Counted from the first letter of the stretch, positions 16,290-24,775 are shown. The stretch is DNA of 39,314 nt from Syntrophomonadaceae bacterium (GCA_003563895.1 PWTK01000022.1:1-39314); one strand, 5' to 3'. Notes: generated by a model not told the origin, from the sequence alone. Numbers and translations are program-made.

Positions 16290-17831
16290 TTAATAATGGC
16301 GATCGAGGCTCCTGTACTGGATGGCCTCTGCCAAGTGATGGGGGCTTATTTCTATTTCCCCCTCCAGGTCGGCGATGGTGCGGGAAACCTTTATGATGCG
16401 GTCATATGCCCTCATGGAAAGGCCCAGTCCCTCAAAGGCACGGCGGAGCACATCTCGGGCCTCCTTGTTTAGCGGGCAGTACTTCTGCACCTGGCGGTGG
16501 TTCAGGGAAGCGTTACAGTCCAACTCTTTTCGCCCCGCATACCTTCTTCTCTGTATTTCACGGGTTTTTTCTACCCTGGCCCTGATCGCTGCCGAGTATT
16601 CGCCCCCCGCAGCATTTTCCAGCTCGCTGTATTCCAAAGGTGGAACATCCACGTGGAGATCGATCCTGTCCATGAGGGGGCCGGAAAATTTTAAGCGGTA
16701 GCGGCGGAGATGCCTTTCGCTGCAGCCGCACTGGCGAAAAGGATGGTTGAAAAACCCGCACGGGCAGGGATTGCCGGAGACAATGAGCATAAAGCGCGAG
16801 GGGAAACAGACAGTAACTTCCGCCCTGGTGATGGCGATTTCTCCCTCCTCCACAGGTTGGCGGAGCCCTTCCAGCACTTCCCTGCTGAACTCGGGGAATT
16901 CATCAAGAAATAAAACCCCCAGGTGGGCCAAGCTTGCTTCACCGGGTCGGGGTATGCGCCCCCCGCCCAAGATGCCGGGAACAGAGGCCGTGTGATGGGG
17001 TGCGCGAAACGGCCGCTGCCTCACCAGCGGCTCATCGCCTTTTAACAGGCCGGCGATGCTGTAAATGCGGGTTACTTCCAGGCATTCATCCAGGGTCATG
17101 GAGGGCATAATAGAAGGCATTCTGCGGGCCAGCATGGTTTTCCCTATCCCCGGCGATCCGAGGAGCAGCACGTTGTGCCCTCCTGCCGCCCCTATTTCCA
17201 GCGCCCTTTTCACGAAAAGCTGCCCCCGGACATCTCTGAAATCCGGTTCTTCTTCATCGCTGCCGGCAGGAGCTGCCGGGGGTTCCAAACAATCTTCTTC
17301 CGGCACACCTCCCCCCCTCAAAACTGAAACCAGCTCTTCCAGTGAACCCACACCCGCTATCTCAATTCCTTCAACCAGGGAGGCTTCGCGGCGGTTTTCC
17401 CTGGGCAGCACCAGTTGGGGGTGCGCATATTTGCCCGTTTTGCTTTTCAGGAAAGCAGCCACTGCCAGAATGCCCGGAACAGGCCTCACTTTTCCGTCCA
17501 GGGACAACTCCCCTACGAAAATTTTCTGTTCCAGCGCCTCTTTGGCCACCTGCCCGGTGGCAGCCAGGATCCCCACGGCGATGGCCAGGTCAAACGAGGT
17601 GCCGTCTTTTTTGAGGTCGGCAGGGGCCAAGTTAACCGTGATGCGCTTCGCGGGAAAATCGAACCCGCTATTTTTTAACGCCGCCCGGACCCTTTCCCGG
17701 GCTTCTTTGATGGAAGGTGCAGCCAGGCCTACGATGGAAAAATTGGGAAGTCCATTGGCCACATCCGTTTCTACTACCACGTCAAATCCGTTCACGCCCA
17801 GCAGGCTACAGCTCTCGACCCTGGAAAACAA
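16290..17831 (-). CDS. comM: ComM/YifB family Mg-chelatase-like AAA+ ATPase
   Basis: 513 residues. The N-terminal Lon-substrate-like ChlI domain (LPNFSIVGLAAPSIKEARERV, NLAPADLKKDG) is followed by an AAA+ core with Walker A GSPGIGKT, VLFLDEFPEF (Walker B) and GNPCPCG, and a C-terminal Mg-chelatase-like helical domain (SMRAYDRIIKVSRTIADLEG). The family is known as ComM, a helicase promoting branch migration in natural transformation in some Proteobacteria; in Firmicutes the role is less clear. Length is normal. In many Clostridia it lies near yraN, as here. Downstream lies the group II intron remnant. Confidence 0.93.
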   Translation of the reverse strand: MFSRVESCSLLGVNGFDVVVETDVANGLPNFSIVGLAAPSIKEARERVRAALKNSGFDFPAKRITVNLAPADLKKDGTSFDLAIAVGILAATGQVAKEALEQKIFVGELSLDGKVRPVPGILAVAAFLKSKTGKYAHPQLVLPRENRREASLVEGIEIAGVGSLEELVSVLRGGGVPEEDCLEPPAAPAGSDEEEPDFRDVRGQLFVKRALEIGAAGGHNVLLLGSPGIGKTMLARRMPSIMPSMTLDECLEVTRIYSIAGLLKGDEPLVRQRPFRAPHHTASVPGILGGGRIPRPGEASLAHLGVLFLDEFPEFSREVLEGLRQPVEEGEIAITRAEVTVCFPSRFMLIVSGNPCPCGFFNHPFRQCGCSERHLRRYRLKFSGPLMDRIDLHVDVPPLEYSELENAAGGEYSAAIRARVEKTREIQRRRYAGRKELDCNASLNHRQVQKYCPLNKEARDVLRRAFEGLGLSMRAYDRIIKVSRTIADLEGEIEISPHHLAEAIQYRSLDRHY

Positions 17832-17852
17832 TTCTTATCCCCTTTCTGCAGG

Positions 17853-18560
17853 TCAGGCCGGATGAATGGCCTGCAGCACGACATCTTCCACAACGGCCCG
17901 TTCGGGAAATTGAAGCACGTCTATCACCAGCTTGGCCACATCTTCTGGCTGGAGCGCCCGGGAAAAATCGTGGTTCCATTTGACTTTGCTGAAAAACGGG
18001 GAATCCACCGTTCCGGGCATGATGTTGGTTACCTTTACATTGTGTTTCCTCGCTTCCTCCCTCACGGATTCGGTAAAGCCCTTTTGCCCGTGCTTGGCCG
18101 CCGTATAAGCGGAGCAGGTGGCACAGTTTTCCTTGGCCCACAAGGAAGTGATGTTTATGACATGCCCGCTTTTGTTTTCGTATATATAAGGCAGCAGGTA
18201 GCGGGTGCAGTAGAATGTCCCGGTCAGTATCACGTCGATCACGTTCTTCCACTCTCTGCTTTCCAGTTCTTCTACATTCTTAAAGATCCCCAACCCCGCA
18301 TTGTTGATGAGGATATCTACCCGGCCAAAACGGCGGTACACGTCTTCTGCCATTTGACGCACATCATCTTCACTGGTAATGTCTGCTGTAAATATTTCTG
18401 CCTCTCCCCCCTCCGATTCCAACAGCGCCTTTGCTTCTTCCAGCTTTTTCCGGCGCCGCGCCACCATGGCCACCTTAACATTTTGCCGGGCCAGGCTCCT
18501 TGCAATGGACAGCCCGATTCCACTGTTGCCTCCGGTAACAACTGCCACTTTTCCCTCCAT
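17853..18560 (-). CDS. SDR family oxidoreductase
   Basis: 235-residue classical short-chain dehydrogenase/reductase. The cofactor motif TGGNSGIG is near residue 9, with NNAG near 85, and catalytic Ser (ITSLW) and Tyr-x-x-x-Lys (YTAAK) near 135-155. The Arg-rich segment after the second beta strand (ARRRKK) favours NADPH. ATG at 18560 has GGAGGTGA 10 nt upstream; the frame runs to 18626 without a better start. The active-site region contains ENCATCSAY, a Cys-rich stretch unusual here. It lies 21 bp before comM in the direction of transcription. Substrate unknown. Confidence 0.88.
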   Translation of the reverse strand: MEGKVAVVTGGNSGIGLSIARSLARQNVKVAMVARRRKKLEEAKALLESEGGEAEIFTADITSEDDVRQMAEDVYRRFGRVDILINNAGLGIFKNVEELESREWKNVIDVILTGTFYCTRYLLPYIYENKSGHVINITSLWAKENCATCSAYTAAKHGQKGFTESVREEARKHNVKVTNIMPGTVDSPFFSKVKWNHDFSRALQPEDVAKLVIDVLQFPERAVVEDVVLQAIHPA

Positions 18561-19068
18561 CTTAAACAACTCACCTCCGGCTTTTGAAATTATTAAAGTT
18601 GCTGGTTTTTCCCGGGCTTCCATCAAGGAGAAACTTTGCCCCGGCCTGAAGTCCGCCTTTCCCGCTAAAAGATTACATGGCCGTCAAATTAGCTCAGGCT
18701 AAAAGTGAAAAACCCTGTATATCAAAGTTTTGGATAGGCTCCAAAAGACAAGATGCTGAGGATCTGTTTAATGGCCATATCTTAAAGCTTGAATTCCTGA
18801 TGAAACTTGCCGGTCGGAAAAGATTATTTAAAAAGGCCGGCCATGAAACCTGGTGTCACCATCGGGATGGCAAAAATGCATCTCCCATGAGAGAGGGTTT
18901 ATTTTCAAAACGGTTTGCAGTTTCAGGACACATTCTGATGTTCGCCTTGCCGCTGCGGGCGACAAGGCTAATACAACTCTAACACATGCGGATCGCTAAT
19001 TCAATCGCGACTGGTTTTAAAAGACAGCCATTTGTGATATAATTTTGTTGAAAAAGGGAGGGGGAAAC
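18561..19068. other. intergenic region between divergent SDR and helical-protein genes
   Basis: About 500 bp without a convincing gene. A plus-strand frame at 18677-18982 has no ribosome-binding site and an ordinary non-coding look. A hairpin with arms CTTG-CGC/GCG-CAAG lies at 18946-18966. The plus-strand promoter at 19035-19043 is the only clear signal. Confidence 0.6.
19035..19043 (+). promoter_or_regulatory. extended -10 promoter of the 19069 gene
   Basis: TGATATAAT (extended -10) lies 25 nt upstream of the ATG, and GGGAGGGGG is the ribosome-binding site. No good -35 is visible. Confidence 0.6.
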
Positions 19069-19677
19069 ATGGTCAAAAGTTTCAGCAATGCGGCCGTCGT
19101 CAGCACCTTTCAAAAATTGTTAAGCAGCGGCAATGAAGTAATCAACGAAACATTCGAAGGCTACTTGAGACGAGAAGATGATGCGCTGGTAGGTGCTGAA
19201 GAAAAGAACCGGGAAATCCTTTCTCTGGTACAGCACCTCTTTAGCCAGGTAAGAGAAATAGAAAATATAACCAAAGAAGAATACGCCGTCATTTACGCCA
19301 TCCTGGGAAATACCAAAAAGATAAAATACAACCACGACAAACTGATCAACTACACCAGGTTAAAAAATAAAAACCTGGTTCTGTTCAGCGACACTGCAGC
19401 AGCGGAAATAGAAGAGCTGTTCAAAGGCACAAGGGCAATTTACAGCTATTTATACGAGCTGCTGCTCACCCGAAACCCGGTTCTGCTGCGCCAGATTTTC
19501 CGGGAGACAAATCGCTACGAACTGCTCTCTTTCCGTTTTTCTATCGAGCATGAGGAAAGGATGGCACAGGGTCTCTGCCTGGCCAAAGCATCCAGCGTAT
19601 ACCTTCACCTCCTGGAAACCTTTGAAGACATTTTGTGGCACCTTCACTATATGGCCAATGAACTCAAAAGCCTGTAA
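19069..19677 (+). CDS. all-helical PhoU-like protein of unknown function
   Basis: 202 residues, apparently entirely alpha-helical. The pattern of charged and hydrophobic residues around NHDKLINYTRLKNKNL and AAAEIEELFKGTRAIYSYL recalls the PhoU-like domain found at the C-terminus of Na/phosphate cotransporters and in DUF47 proteins. This assignment is tentative; I do not recognise a specific family. ATG at 19069 has GGGAGGGGG 4 nt upstream, and an extended -10 promoter precedes it, so it is probably expressed alone. Its end overlaps the convergent yraN by 14 bp. No membrane segment is seen. Confidence 0.65.
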   Translation: MVKSFSNAAVVSTFQKLLSSGNEVINETFEGYLRREDDALVGAEEKNREILSLVQHLFSQVREIENITKEEYAVIYAILGNTKKIKYNHDKLINYTRLKNKNLVLFSDTAAAEIEELFKGTRAIYSYLYELLLTRNPVLLRQIFRETNRYELLSFRFSIEHEERMAQGLCLAKASSVYLHLLETFEDILWHLHYMANELKSL

Positions 19678-20050
19678 TGACAATATTTTCAAGATGCCTG
19701 ATTGCTTCCACCTTTGTCCCTTTAACTGTCTTCATAAATGTTACGATCACCGCATCAAAACGGCATGGATGGTTGATAAACCTCTTTTCCTGAAGGTAGT
19801 AGGAAGCCACCTGCTGCAGTTTTTTTTGTTTTTTCCTGTCGATGGAGTTCTCTACCATCTCCAGGTTGGCAGAGTGGCAGGATCGCACCTCCACAAAAAC
19901 GATTTCACCCCCGTCATCTGCCACAATGTCCAGCTCCCCGAGAAGACAGGAATAGTTCCTCTCAAGAATTATGTAACCTTTCTCCTCCTCGAGATGCAGG
20001 CATGCCTGATCTTCTCCGGCTTTCCCAAGGTGTTTTTTTCTGCTCCTCAA
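19664..20050 (-). CDS. yraN: YraN/UPF0102 nuclease-like protein
   Basis: 128 residues of the UPF0102 family, a small restriction-endonuclease-like fold. Conserved features: GKAGEDQACLHLEEEKGYIILERNY at the N-terminus, GELDIVADDGGEIVFVEVR (Glu-x-Asp ... Glu-x-Arg, the PD-(D/E)xK-type core) and the later basic helix with RKKQKK. Its biochemical role is not settled; neighbours in DNA/RNA metabolism (rnhB, comM) are typical. Start is TTG at 20050 with GGAGAT upstream. The last 14 bp overlap the convergent helical-protein gene. Confidence 0.92.
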   Translation of the reverse strand: MRSRKKHLGKAGEDQACLHLEEEKGYIILERNYSCLLGELDIVADDGGEIVFVEVRSCHSANLEMVENSIDRKKQKKLQQVASYYLQEKRFINHPCRFDAVIVTFMKTVKGTKVEAIRHLENIVITGF

Positions 20051-20183
20051 TCCAGCATCTCCTCATAAATATCCGTAAGTCCTCGCGGGTCAGCAAAAAC
20101 ATGAAAACGCAGAGGGCCGCCATTTCTTCCTGCAAGGCCTTCATCCGGCGAACCGCCCCTTCATCGAAACAACCCGGCTGCAA
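19962..20183 (-). CDS. possible small ORF between rnhB and yraN
   Basis: A 73-codon frame starting with TTG, half of it in the 147-bp gap between rnhB and yraN and half overlapping yraN in another frame. The first part (MKALQEEMAALCVFMFLLTRE) looks helical and partly hydrophobic, but there is no good ribosome-binding site. Bacillus has ylqH (FlhB-like) near this site; I see no resemblance. It could be chance. Confidence 0.2.
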   Translation of the reverse strand: MQPGCFDEGAVRRMKALQEEMAALCVFMFLLTREDLRIFMRRCWIEEQKKTPWESRRRSGMPASRGGERLHNS

Positions 20184-20197
20184 ACGAGCGGGATCTT

Positions 20198-20815
20198 TCA
20201 GGGGCTGAAACCTTCCTGCCCGTTGAAAAAGCCCATTTGCCGGATATCTTTTTTTCCCATCAATTCCCGGATGGGTTTATAAGTTTTTCTGTGGATGGGG
20301 CAGGGCCCGTGCTTTCGAAGCGCCTCCAGGTGCGCGCGGGTAAGGTAGCCCTTGTTTTGATCAAACCCATATTGGGGATACTGTTCATGATAATACATCA
20401 TCGCCCGGTCACGGGTAACCTTGGCCAGGATGGAAGCGGCACTGATTGCAGGTACCGTGCCATCCCCTTTCACCACAGCCACCGCCGGCACGTCAATATC
20501 CGGCAAATACAGGCCGTCCACAAAAACCTTATGCGGTCTGATGGATAACCCCTCAACAGCCCTTTTCATGGCCAGGAGGGTTGCCCCTCGGACATTAAGC
20601 CTTTCTATCTCCTCCAGCGTAGCCCGGCTTGTACACCAGCATAAGGCCTTTTTTTTAATTTCCTCGGCCAGCACTTCTCTCTTGCCCGGGGTCAGCTTTT
20701 TTGAATCTTTCAGCCCCTCGATGGGCCGCTCAGGATGGAGGATGCAGGAAGAGACATAGACTTCGGCAGCGCCGGTGCCGTATCCGGCCTCATCCAGTCC
20801 GCAGAATAAAAGCAT
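20198..20815 (-). CDS. rnhB: ribonuclease HII with atypical GYG motif
   Basis: RNase HII nicks RNA-DNA hybrids and 5' of single ribonucleotides in DNA. 205 residues from the ATG at 20815 (GGAAGGGGG 6 nt upstream). The acidic catalytic set is Asp8-Glu9, Asp100 (VDG) and Asp136 (VTRD). DSKKLTPGKRE, ISAASILAKVTRD and HGPCPIHRKTYKPI are well kept. The signature DEAGRGP, whose GRG senses the RNA-DNA junction, reads DEAGYGT here (10-14). The enzyme is otherwise complete and lies in the usual rbgA-rnhB-yraN order, so it is the orthologue, perhaps with altered substrate recognition. Confidence 0.9.
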   Translation of the reverse strand: MLLFCGLDEAGYGTGAAEVYVSSCILHPERPIEGLKDSKKLTPGKREVLAEEIKKKALCWCTSRATLEEIERLNVRGATLLAMKRAVEGLSIRPHKVFVDGLYLPDIDVPAVAVVKGDGTVPAISAASILAKVTRDRAMMYYHEQYPQYGFDQNKGYLTRAHLEALRKHGPCPIHRKTYKPIRELMGKKDIRQMGFFNGQEGFSP

Positions 20816-21146
20816 GCCCATCCCCCTTCCGCTCCCTTTCGCTGACAGTTTTCTTCCTTTTGCAAAACTCCCCCCGCCTTGCACCCGAAAAGTCTTTTGT
20901 GGCTACCCGATTAACTCAGGAAAGGGCAGTTTCTATGTTACAATCTCGTAAGTATGCTCATACCCGCAACTTTGCACTGGAATCTATTTGGCCAGCGCAT
21001 AATGTTTAAAGGGTACCTGCGCTGAATCGATAATCATGAAGTCTTTTTTGGGTGCTGCACCGCTTTCATCTGCCAGGGGGGCAAGGTCACAGCTCTTCCC
21101 CGGGATAGAGAGGGGCGCAGCGGTTATTTCCAGAACAAAACCTTTA
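20816..21146 (-). other. 331-bp gap between rbgA and rnhB with a start-less open frame
   Basis: On the minus strand one frame is open from inside the rbgA end to TAG at 20984-20986 (over 50 codons) and reads as plausible protein near its end (DFMIIDSAQVPFKHYALAK), yet has no start besides an ATG 17 codons before the stop. It may be a degraded gene tail or chance. The remaining 20816-20983 shows no gene. I recognise no terminator or riboswitch. Confidence 0.3.
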
Positions 21147-22004
21147 TCAGAAAGTCGCCGTTTCTTCTTCCGGCATCTCCAGGGTGATACGTCCGAGTTG
21201 ACCTGCCCTGAATTCTCGAAGGATGAGCTGGGAAGCTTTCGCCGTTTCCACCTGGCCGCCTTTGGTGAGACAGCCGCGAACCTCCCCGATCTTCTGCAGG
21301 AGTTCTCCGAACTCCCATTCTTTTTCCGCCTCCAGGGAAAAACGCTTCAGCATCGACTGCCGGGGACCAGGCCGCTCCAGGAAGCGCTCCAGCAGCCAGG
21401 CCGCCGCTATTTCCTCGTCGTAAGCCTGGGATGCCACTGAGCCGACTGCCGCCAGGGCAAGTCCGGCATGAGAGGGGGCGGTATCCAGATCCGGCGAAAG
21501 GATGCCGGGCGTATCCAACAGCTCCCACCCTGACCGCAGGCGTATCCACTGCATGCCGCGGGTTATTCCAGGGGCGCCGCCGGTCTTCGAAGAAAAGCGC
21601 CGTGCCAATCGGTTTATAACGGAAGACTTGCCCACATTCGGGATGCCGACCACGACCAGACGCAGGGGTCTTTTAAATTTCTGCCCTTTCGGTCGGTTTT
21701 CCATAAAAAACCTTTCGATACGTTCTATGCCCGCGGTTTTCCGGGCGTCCAATGCAAAAACGGGCCGCTCGCTTTCGCCCAGATACTGAATCCAACGGCC
21801 CGTTACCTCTTTTTCTGCCAGGTCGGCTTTGTTTAAAATAATAATCCTTTTTTTCCTTGCATATAATTTAAAAAGCCTCTTATTCCTGCTGCTTGCCGGA
21901 ATGCGGGCATCCAGCACCTCCAGGATCAGGTCTGTGTGTTTCAAGCTTTCCTGTAACTTCTTTTCTTCCCTGGCCATCATTCCAGGGAACCAGATTCCAG
22001 CCAT
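21147..22004 (-). CDS. rbgA: ribosome biogenesis GTPase (RbgA/YlqF family), H9M variant
   Basis: Circularly permuted GTPase that helps mature the 50S subunit. G4 NKAD (58-61) precedes G1 GIPNVGKS (120-127) and G3 DTPG (164-167), with the C-terminal RNA-binding helical domain after about 200. Length is 285, near normal. The N-terminal motif WFPGHM of RbgA, whose His9 is reported to take part in GTP hydrolysis, is WFPGMM here: residue 9 is Met. ATG at 22004 is preferred, since it aligns with the family start; TTG at 22016 lacks a Shine-Dalgarno. The synteny lepB-rbgA-rnhB is typical. Confidence 0.92.
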   Translation of the reverse strand: MAGIWFPGMMAREEKKLQESLKHTDLILEVLDARIPASSRNKRLFKLYARKKRIIILNKADLAEKEVTGRWIQYLGESERPVFALDARKTAGIERIERFFMENRPKGQKFKRPLRLVVVGIPNVGKSSVINRLARRFSSKTGGAPGITRGMQWIRLRSGWELLDTPGILSPDLDTAPSHAGLALAAVGSVASQAYDEEIAAAWLLERFLERPGPRQSMLKRFSLEAEKEWEFGELLQKIGEVRGCLTKGGQVETAKASQLILREFRAGQLGRITLEMPEEETATF

Positions 22005-22073
22005 GGCCTCACCCAAACCCGGAAAATTGTGACCCTCTCCCAGAAAAACCGGAGGGGAAAAAGGCTTGAACCC

Positions 22074-22646
22074 TTACAATCCCAACATCCTCATATTGGC
22101 AGGGGGCCAGAAAACAAAAAATGCTTTCCCTTTTACCTGCTCCAGGCTGACAAAACCCACGGCCTCGTCCCTGCTGTCCATGCTGTTGCTCCTGTTGTCA
22201 CCCAGCACAAAAAGATGTCCTTCCGGCACTACCGCCGGCCCATAATCACCCACATCCTCCCGGGTGCTCTCCTTCAGGTAAGGCTCCTGTAAAGATCTTC
22301 CATCAACATAGAGTCGCCCATTTCGGAGCTCAACCTCTTCCCCTTCCTGGGCGGCCACCCTTTTAATAAAATCCCTGCTGGGGGAATAGTTAAATACCAC
22401 AATCTCTTTTCGTTCGGGTTCACGAAAATGGTAGACCGCTTTGTTCACGATCAACCTTTCCTGGTGTTCCAGGGTGGGGAACATGGAAGTCCCCTCCACG
22501 AGAAACACCTCCAAAAAAAACATCCTGATCACTATTGCCAGCGCTACGGCCAGGGCAATAGATTTGATCCACTCTTTAATTTCCTTTTTGACAGTTCCGG
22601 AACCCGCCGAATGGTTCGCAGCACGCCCCTGGTTATGTTCCTCCAT
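22074..22646 (-). CDS. lepB: signal peptidase I
   Basis: Membrane-bound serine/lysine endopeptidase that removes Sec/Tat signal peptides. About 190 residues. A short cytoplasmic N-terminus is followed by one membrane segment (about 28-46). The nucleophile is Ser54 in GTSMFPTL, the general base Lys95 in RDFIKRV, and GDNRSNSMDSR is the box E motif. The single-TM form is typical of Firmicute SipS-type enzymes. The frame opens at 22667, but the ATG at 22646 has GAGGCGG 6 nt before it. It follows rplS by about 45 bp. Confidence 0.95.
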   Translation of the reverse strand: MEEHNQGRAANHSAGSGTVKKEIKEWIKSIALAVALAIVIRMFFLEVFLVEGTSMFPTLEHQERLIVNKAVYHFREPERKEIVVFNYSPSRDFIKRVAAQEGEEVELRNGRLYVDGRSLQEPYLKESTREDVGDYGPAVVPEGHLFVLGDNRSNSMDSRDEAVGFVSLEQVKGKAFFVFWPPANMRMLGL

Positions 22647-22690
22647 TGCCATCCGCCTCTGCCGCATAATAGCCGGTAATCAGTGAGCGC

Positions 22691-23032
22691 CTATTTTTTC
22701 TCCTTGACTCTTGCCGCTTTGCCTTTCAGTTTTCTCAGGTAATAAAGCTTGGAACGCCTCACGCTTCCCCTTCTGACAACCTCTATTTTATTAATTTTGG
22801 GAGAATGAAGGGGGAAAGTCCTTTCCACTCCCACACCATAAGAAACTCTCCTCACCGTAAACATTTCGCTCATGCCGCTGCCCCTGCGCTTGATGACAAT
22901 CCCTTCAAATACCTGGATCCTCTCCCTGTTGCCCTCTACCACTTTGAAGTGCACTTTAACCGTATCGCCAGGGTTGAAATGGGGAATCCCTTCTTTCAGG
23001 TGCTCCTTTTCCATCTGGGTTAAAAGGTCCAT
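22691..23032 (-). CDS. rplS: 50S ribosomal protein L19
   Basis: 113-residue L19, at the 30S-50S interface. Conserved: [57 protein letters not shown] and the basic C-terminus [25 protein letters not shown] start follows GGAAAGGAGCGG. It has its own promoter at 23178-23206 and a structured leader, apart from the trmD operon. Confidence 0.98.
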   Translation of the reverse strand: MDLLTQMEKEHLKEGIPHFNPGDTVKVHFKVVEGNRERIQVFEGIVIKRRGSGMSEMFTVRRVSYGVGVERTFPLHSPKINKIEVVRRGSVRRSKLYYLRKLKGKAARVKEKK

Positions 23033-23177
23033 CTCGCTCCGCTCCTTTCCAGTAGAGTAAAGGCAAACTCAAAGCCCGTTTTGCTGTTTCGAGCGTTGTT
23101 GCTGCGGGTGCTTTACCCTCTATAGAGTTACATTTTTATTCCCTCAAAGCCGCTTCAGCGGCGGTCCGGCAATACAC
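23033..23177 (-). promoter_or_regulatory. structured leader of rplS (possible L19-type autoregulatory leader)
   Basis: The 145-nt leader downstream of the rplS promoter holds a GCCGC-TGAA-GCGGC hairpin (about 23150-23163), a CTCTATAGAG palindrome and a pairing between AAAG..CCCG and CGGGCTTT. AGAG..GTAAAG can pair with CTTTACTCT near the gene instead. These alternative pairings suggest a ribosomal protein leader; the known L19 leader family is a candidate but I cannot confirm the match. Confidence 0.4.
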
Positions 23178-23206
23178 ATCATAGCACAAGTAAAATGCGG
23201 TTACAA
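23178..23206 (-). promoter_or_regulatory. promoter of rplS
   Basis: Minus strand TTGTAA (23201-23206), 17-nt spacer, TATGAT (23178-23183), with an extended TGC before the -10. It lies just outside the trmD stop, giving rplS independent transcription. Confidence 0.6.
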
Positions 23207-23214
23207 TTCCGGTT

Positions 23215-23964
23215 TCATTCCGCCTCTTCCCGCTCCAACTCTTCCAGCTCCTTGAAGATCTCGGCCAGTTCCTCGGGAGACATCTCCTGCAGCATATCGG
23301 GACGCCTTTCCAGGGTGCGCTTGACGGACTGCAGGCGCCTCCAGCGCCTGATCTTTTCATGGTCCCCCGACAGGAGGATTGGCGGGACCTTCAATCCCCT
23401 GTATTCTCGTGGGCGGGTATACTGAGGATACTCCAGAAGCCCTGTCGAAAAAGATTCCTCCTGGAGCGAAGCTTCATTTAGCGTCCCCGGCAGCAGCCTG
23501 ACCACGGCATCGACCAGTACCATGGCCGGCAGCTCTCCCCCTGTCAACACATAATCGCCAATAGAGATTTCTTCCTGGACCAGCGCCAGCCGTACCCGCT
23601 CATCTACGCCTTCATAATGGCCGCAGATCAGGACCAAATGCTTTAACGAGCTCAGTTCCCTGACCTTTTTCTGGGTTAAAAGGGACCCCTGGGGAGAAAA
23701 CAGGATCACCCGCGCGGCCCCTCTTTCGGCAACCTGGCTCATCACTGCCTCCACCGCTTCAAAAAAAGGTTCCGGTTTCATCACCATTCCCGGCCCGCCT
23801 CCGAAAGGATAATCATCGACACTGCGGTGCTTGTCTGCGGTGTAATCACGCAAATCATTCAGCACAATGTTTACCAGCCCTTTTTCCAGGCACCTTTTGA
23901 TCATGCTTTCGCCAAAAACGCTTTGAAACATGCCGGGGAAAGCGGTGATGATGTCAATCCTCAC
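23215..23964 (-). CDS. trmD: tRNA (guanine37-N1)-methyltransferase
   Basis: TrmD makes m1G37 in tRNAs reading CNN codons and so prevents +1 frameshifting. 249 residues. SPOUT fold with the deep trefoil knot: [44 protein letters not shown], and [11 protein letters not shown] at the C-terminal domain entry. [12 protein letters not shown] near 57-68 is the substrate loop. Start is GTG at 23964. It lies in the rpsP-khpA-rimM-trmD operon, 50 bp after rimM. Confidence 0.98.
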   Translation of the reverse strand: MRIDIITAFPGMFQSVFGESMIKRCLEKGLVNIVLNDLRDYTADKHRSVDDYPFGGGPGMVMKPEPFFEAVEAVMSQVAERGAARVILFSPQGSLLTQKKVRELSSLKHLVLICGHYEGVDERVRLALVQEEISIGDYVLTGGELPAMVLVDAVVRLLPGTLNEASLQEESFSTGLLEYPQYTRPREYRGLKVPPILLSGDHEKIRRWRRLQSVKRTLERRPDMLQEMSPEELAEIFKELEELEREEAE

Positions 23965-24014
23965 GTTAACACATCCATTGACAGCGATGAGGGGCCCTTA
24001 CTGCTGCCCGCCGC

Positions 24015-24533
24015 CTAAGAATCCTTGAGGCCGGGGGGCAGTTCCAAGAGCAAATGCCCCTCCTCCAGGTTGACCTCTTTCACCACATCCTTCAGGGCCG
24101 GAACGAGGATTTCCCTTTGGTCCTCTCCTTCCAGGACATAAACGTCATTGCTCCCCGTCCGAATGATGTCTTTCACCACACCAATTTTCTCTCTTCCCAT
24201 TGTGAAAGCTTCCAACCCGATGATCTGGTCAAAATAGTACGTATCCGGCGGCAGCGAAACCCTTTCGCTGTGAGGGATTTTCAACAGCGCATTTTTATAC
24301 TGCTCAGCCTGCTGGCGGGTTTCACAGCTTTCAAAATCCAACACCCACGCATTTTTGTGCAGGCGGGCCTTTATTACCCTCATGTAGCCGGCTGCGTTTT
24401 GCCCTTCCAGCCAAACCCAATCCAGCAAATGGCAGCGCTCCAAATAGTCCGAATAAGGCTCTACCTTCACAGACCCCCTGACACCAAAAGGGGCCGTCAC
24501 CTTACCGATAACGACCATCTGAGATGTATCCAT
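24015..24533 (-). CDS. rimM: 16S rRNA processing protein
   Basis: RimM assists 30S head assembly by binding S19. 172 residues. The N-terminal RimM barrel opens with VIGKVTAPFGVRGSVKVEPYSD. The C-terminal PRC-barrel contains YYFDQIIGLEAFT, IGVVKDIIRTGSNDVYVLEG and ILVPALKDVVKEVNLEEG. Length is normal. It lies 11 bp after khpA and before trmD in the standard order. Confidence 0.97.
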   Translation of the reverse strand: MDTSQMVVIGKVTAPFGVRGSVKVEPYSDYLERCHLLDWVWLEGQNAAGYMRVIKARLHKNAWVLDFESCETRQQAEQYKNALLKIPHSERVSLPPDTYYFDQIIGLEAFTMGREKIGVVKDIIRTGSNDVYVLEGEDQREILVPALKDVVKEVNLEEGHLLLELPPGLKDS

Positions 24534-24544
24534 CGGTCATCCAC

Positions 24545-24775
24545 CTACTGCACAATTTCAACCATGACTCTTTTATTTTCTTTAACAGCTGCCGCGCTTA
24601 CCACCGTCCGAATAGCCTTGGCGATGCGTCCCTGTTTGCCGATCACTTTGCCCATATCCTCCGGAGCGACCCTGAGCTCAAGGATTATGGAATGTTCTCC
24701 TTCCACTTGCGTTACGTCAACCTGGTCAGGATAATCAACCAGTGCTTTAGCAATGAATTCGACGAGCTCTTTCAT
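24545..24775 (-). CDS. khpA: KH-domain RNA-binding protein KhpA
   Basis: 76-residue single KH-domain protein (YlqC type). The RNA-binding loop GKQG lies in [20 protein letters not shown] (about 40-59). In streptococci and others KhpA pairs with KhpB/EloR and affects cell elongation and RNA metabolism; here the role is inferred from the family. It lies 24 bp after rpsP and 11 bp before rimM, the usual Firmicute order. Confidence 0.95.
   Translation of the reverse strand: MKELVEFIAKALVDYPDQVDVTQVEGEHSIILELRVAPEDMGKVIGKQGRIAKAIRTVVSAAAVKENKRVMVEIVQ

Noticed and set aside
18677-18982. 101-codon plus-strand frame upstream of the PhoU-like gene
   Set aside because: No ribosome-binding site, no recognisable domain, and it runs into the promoter region of the next gene.
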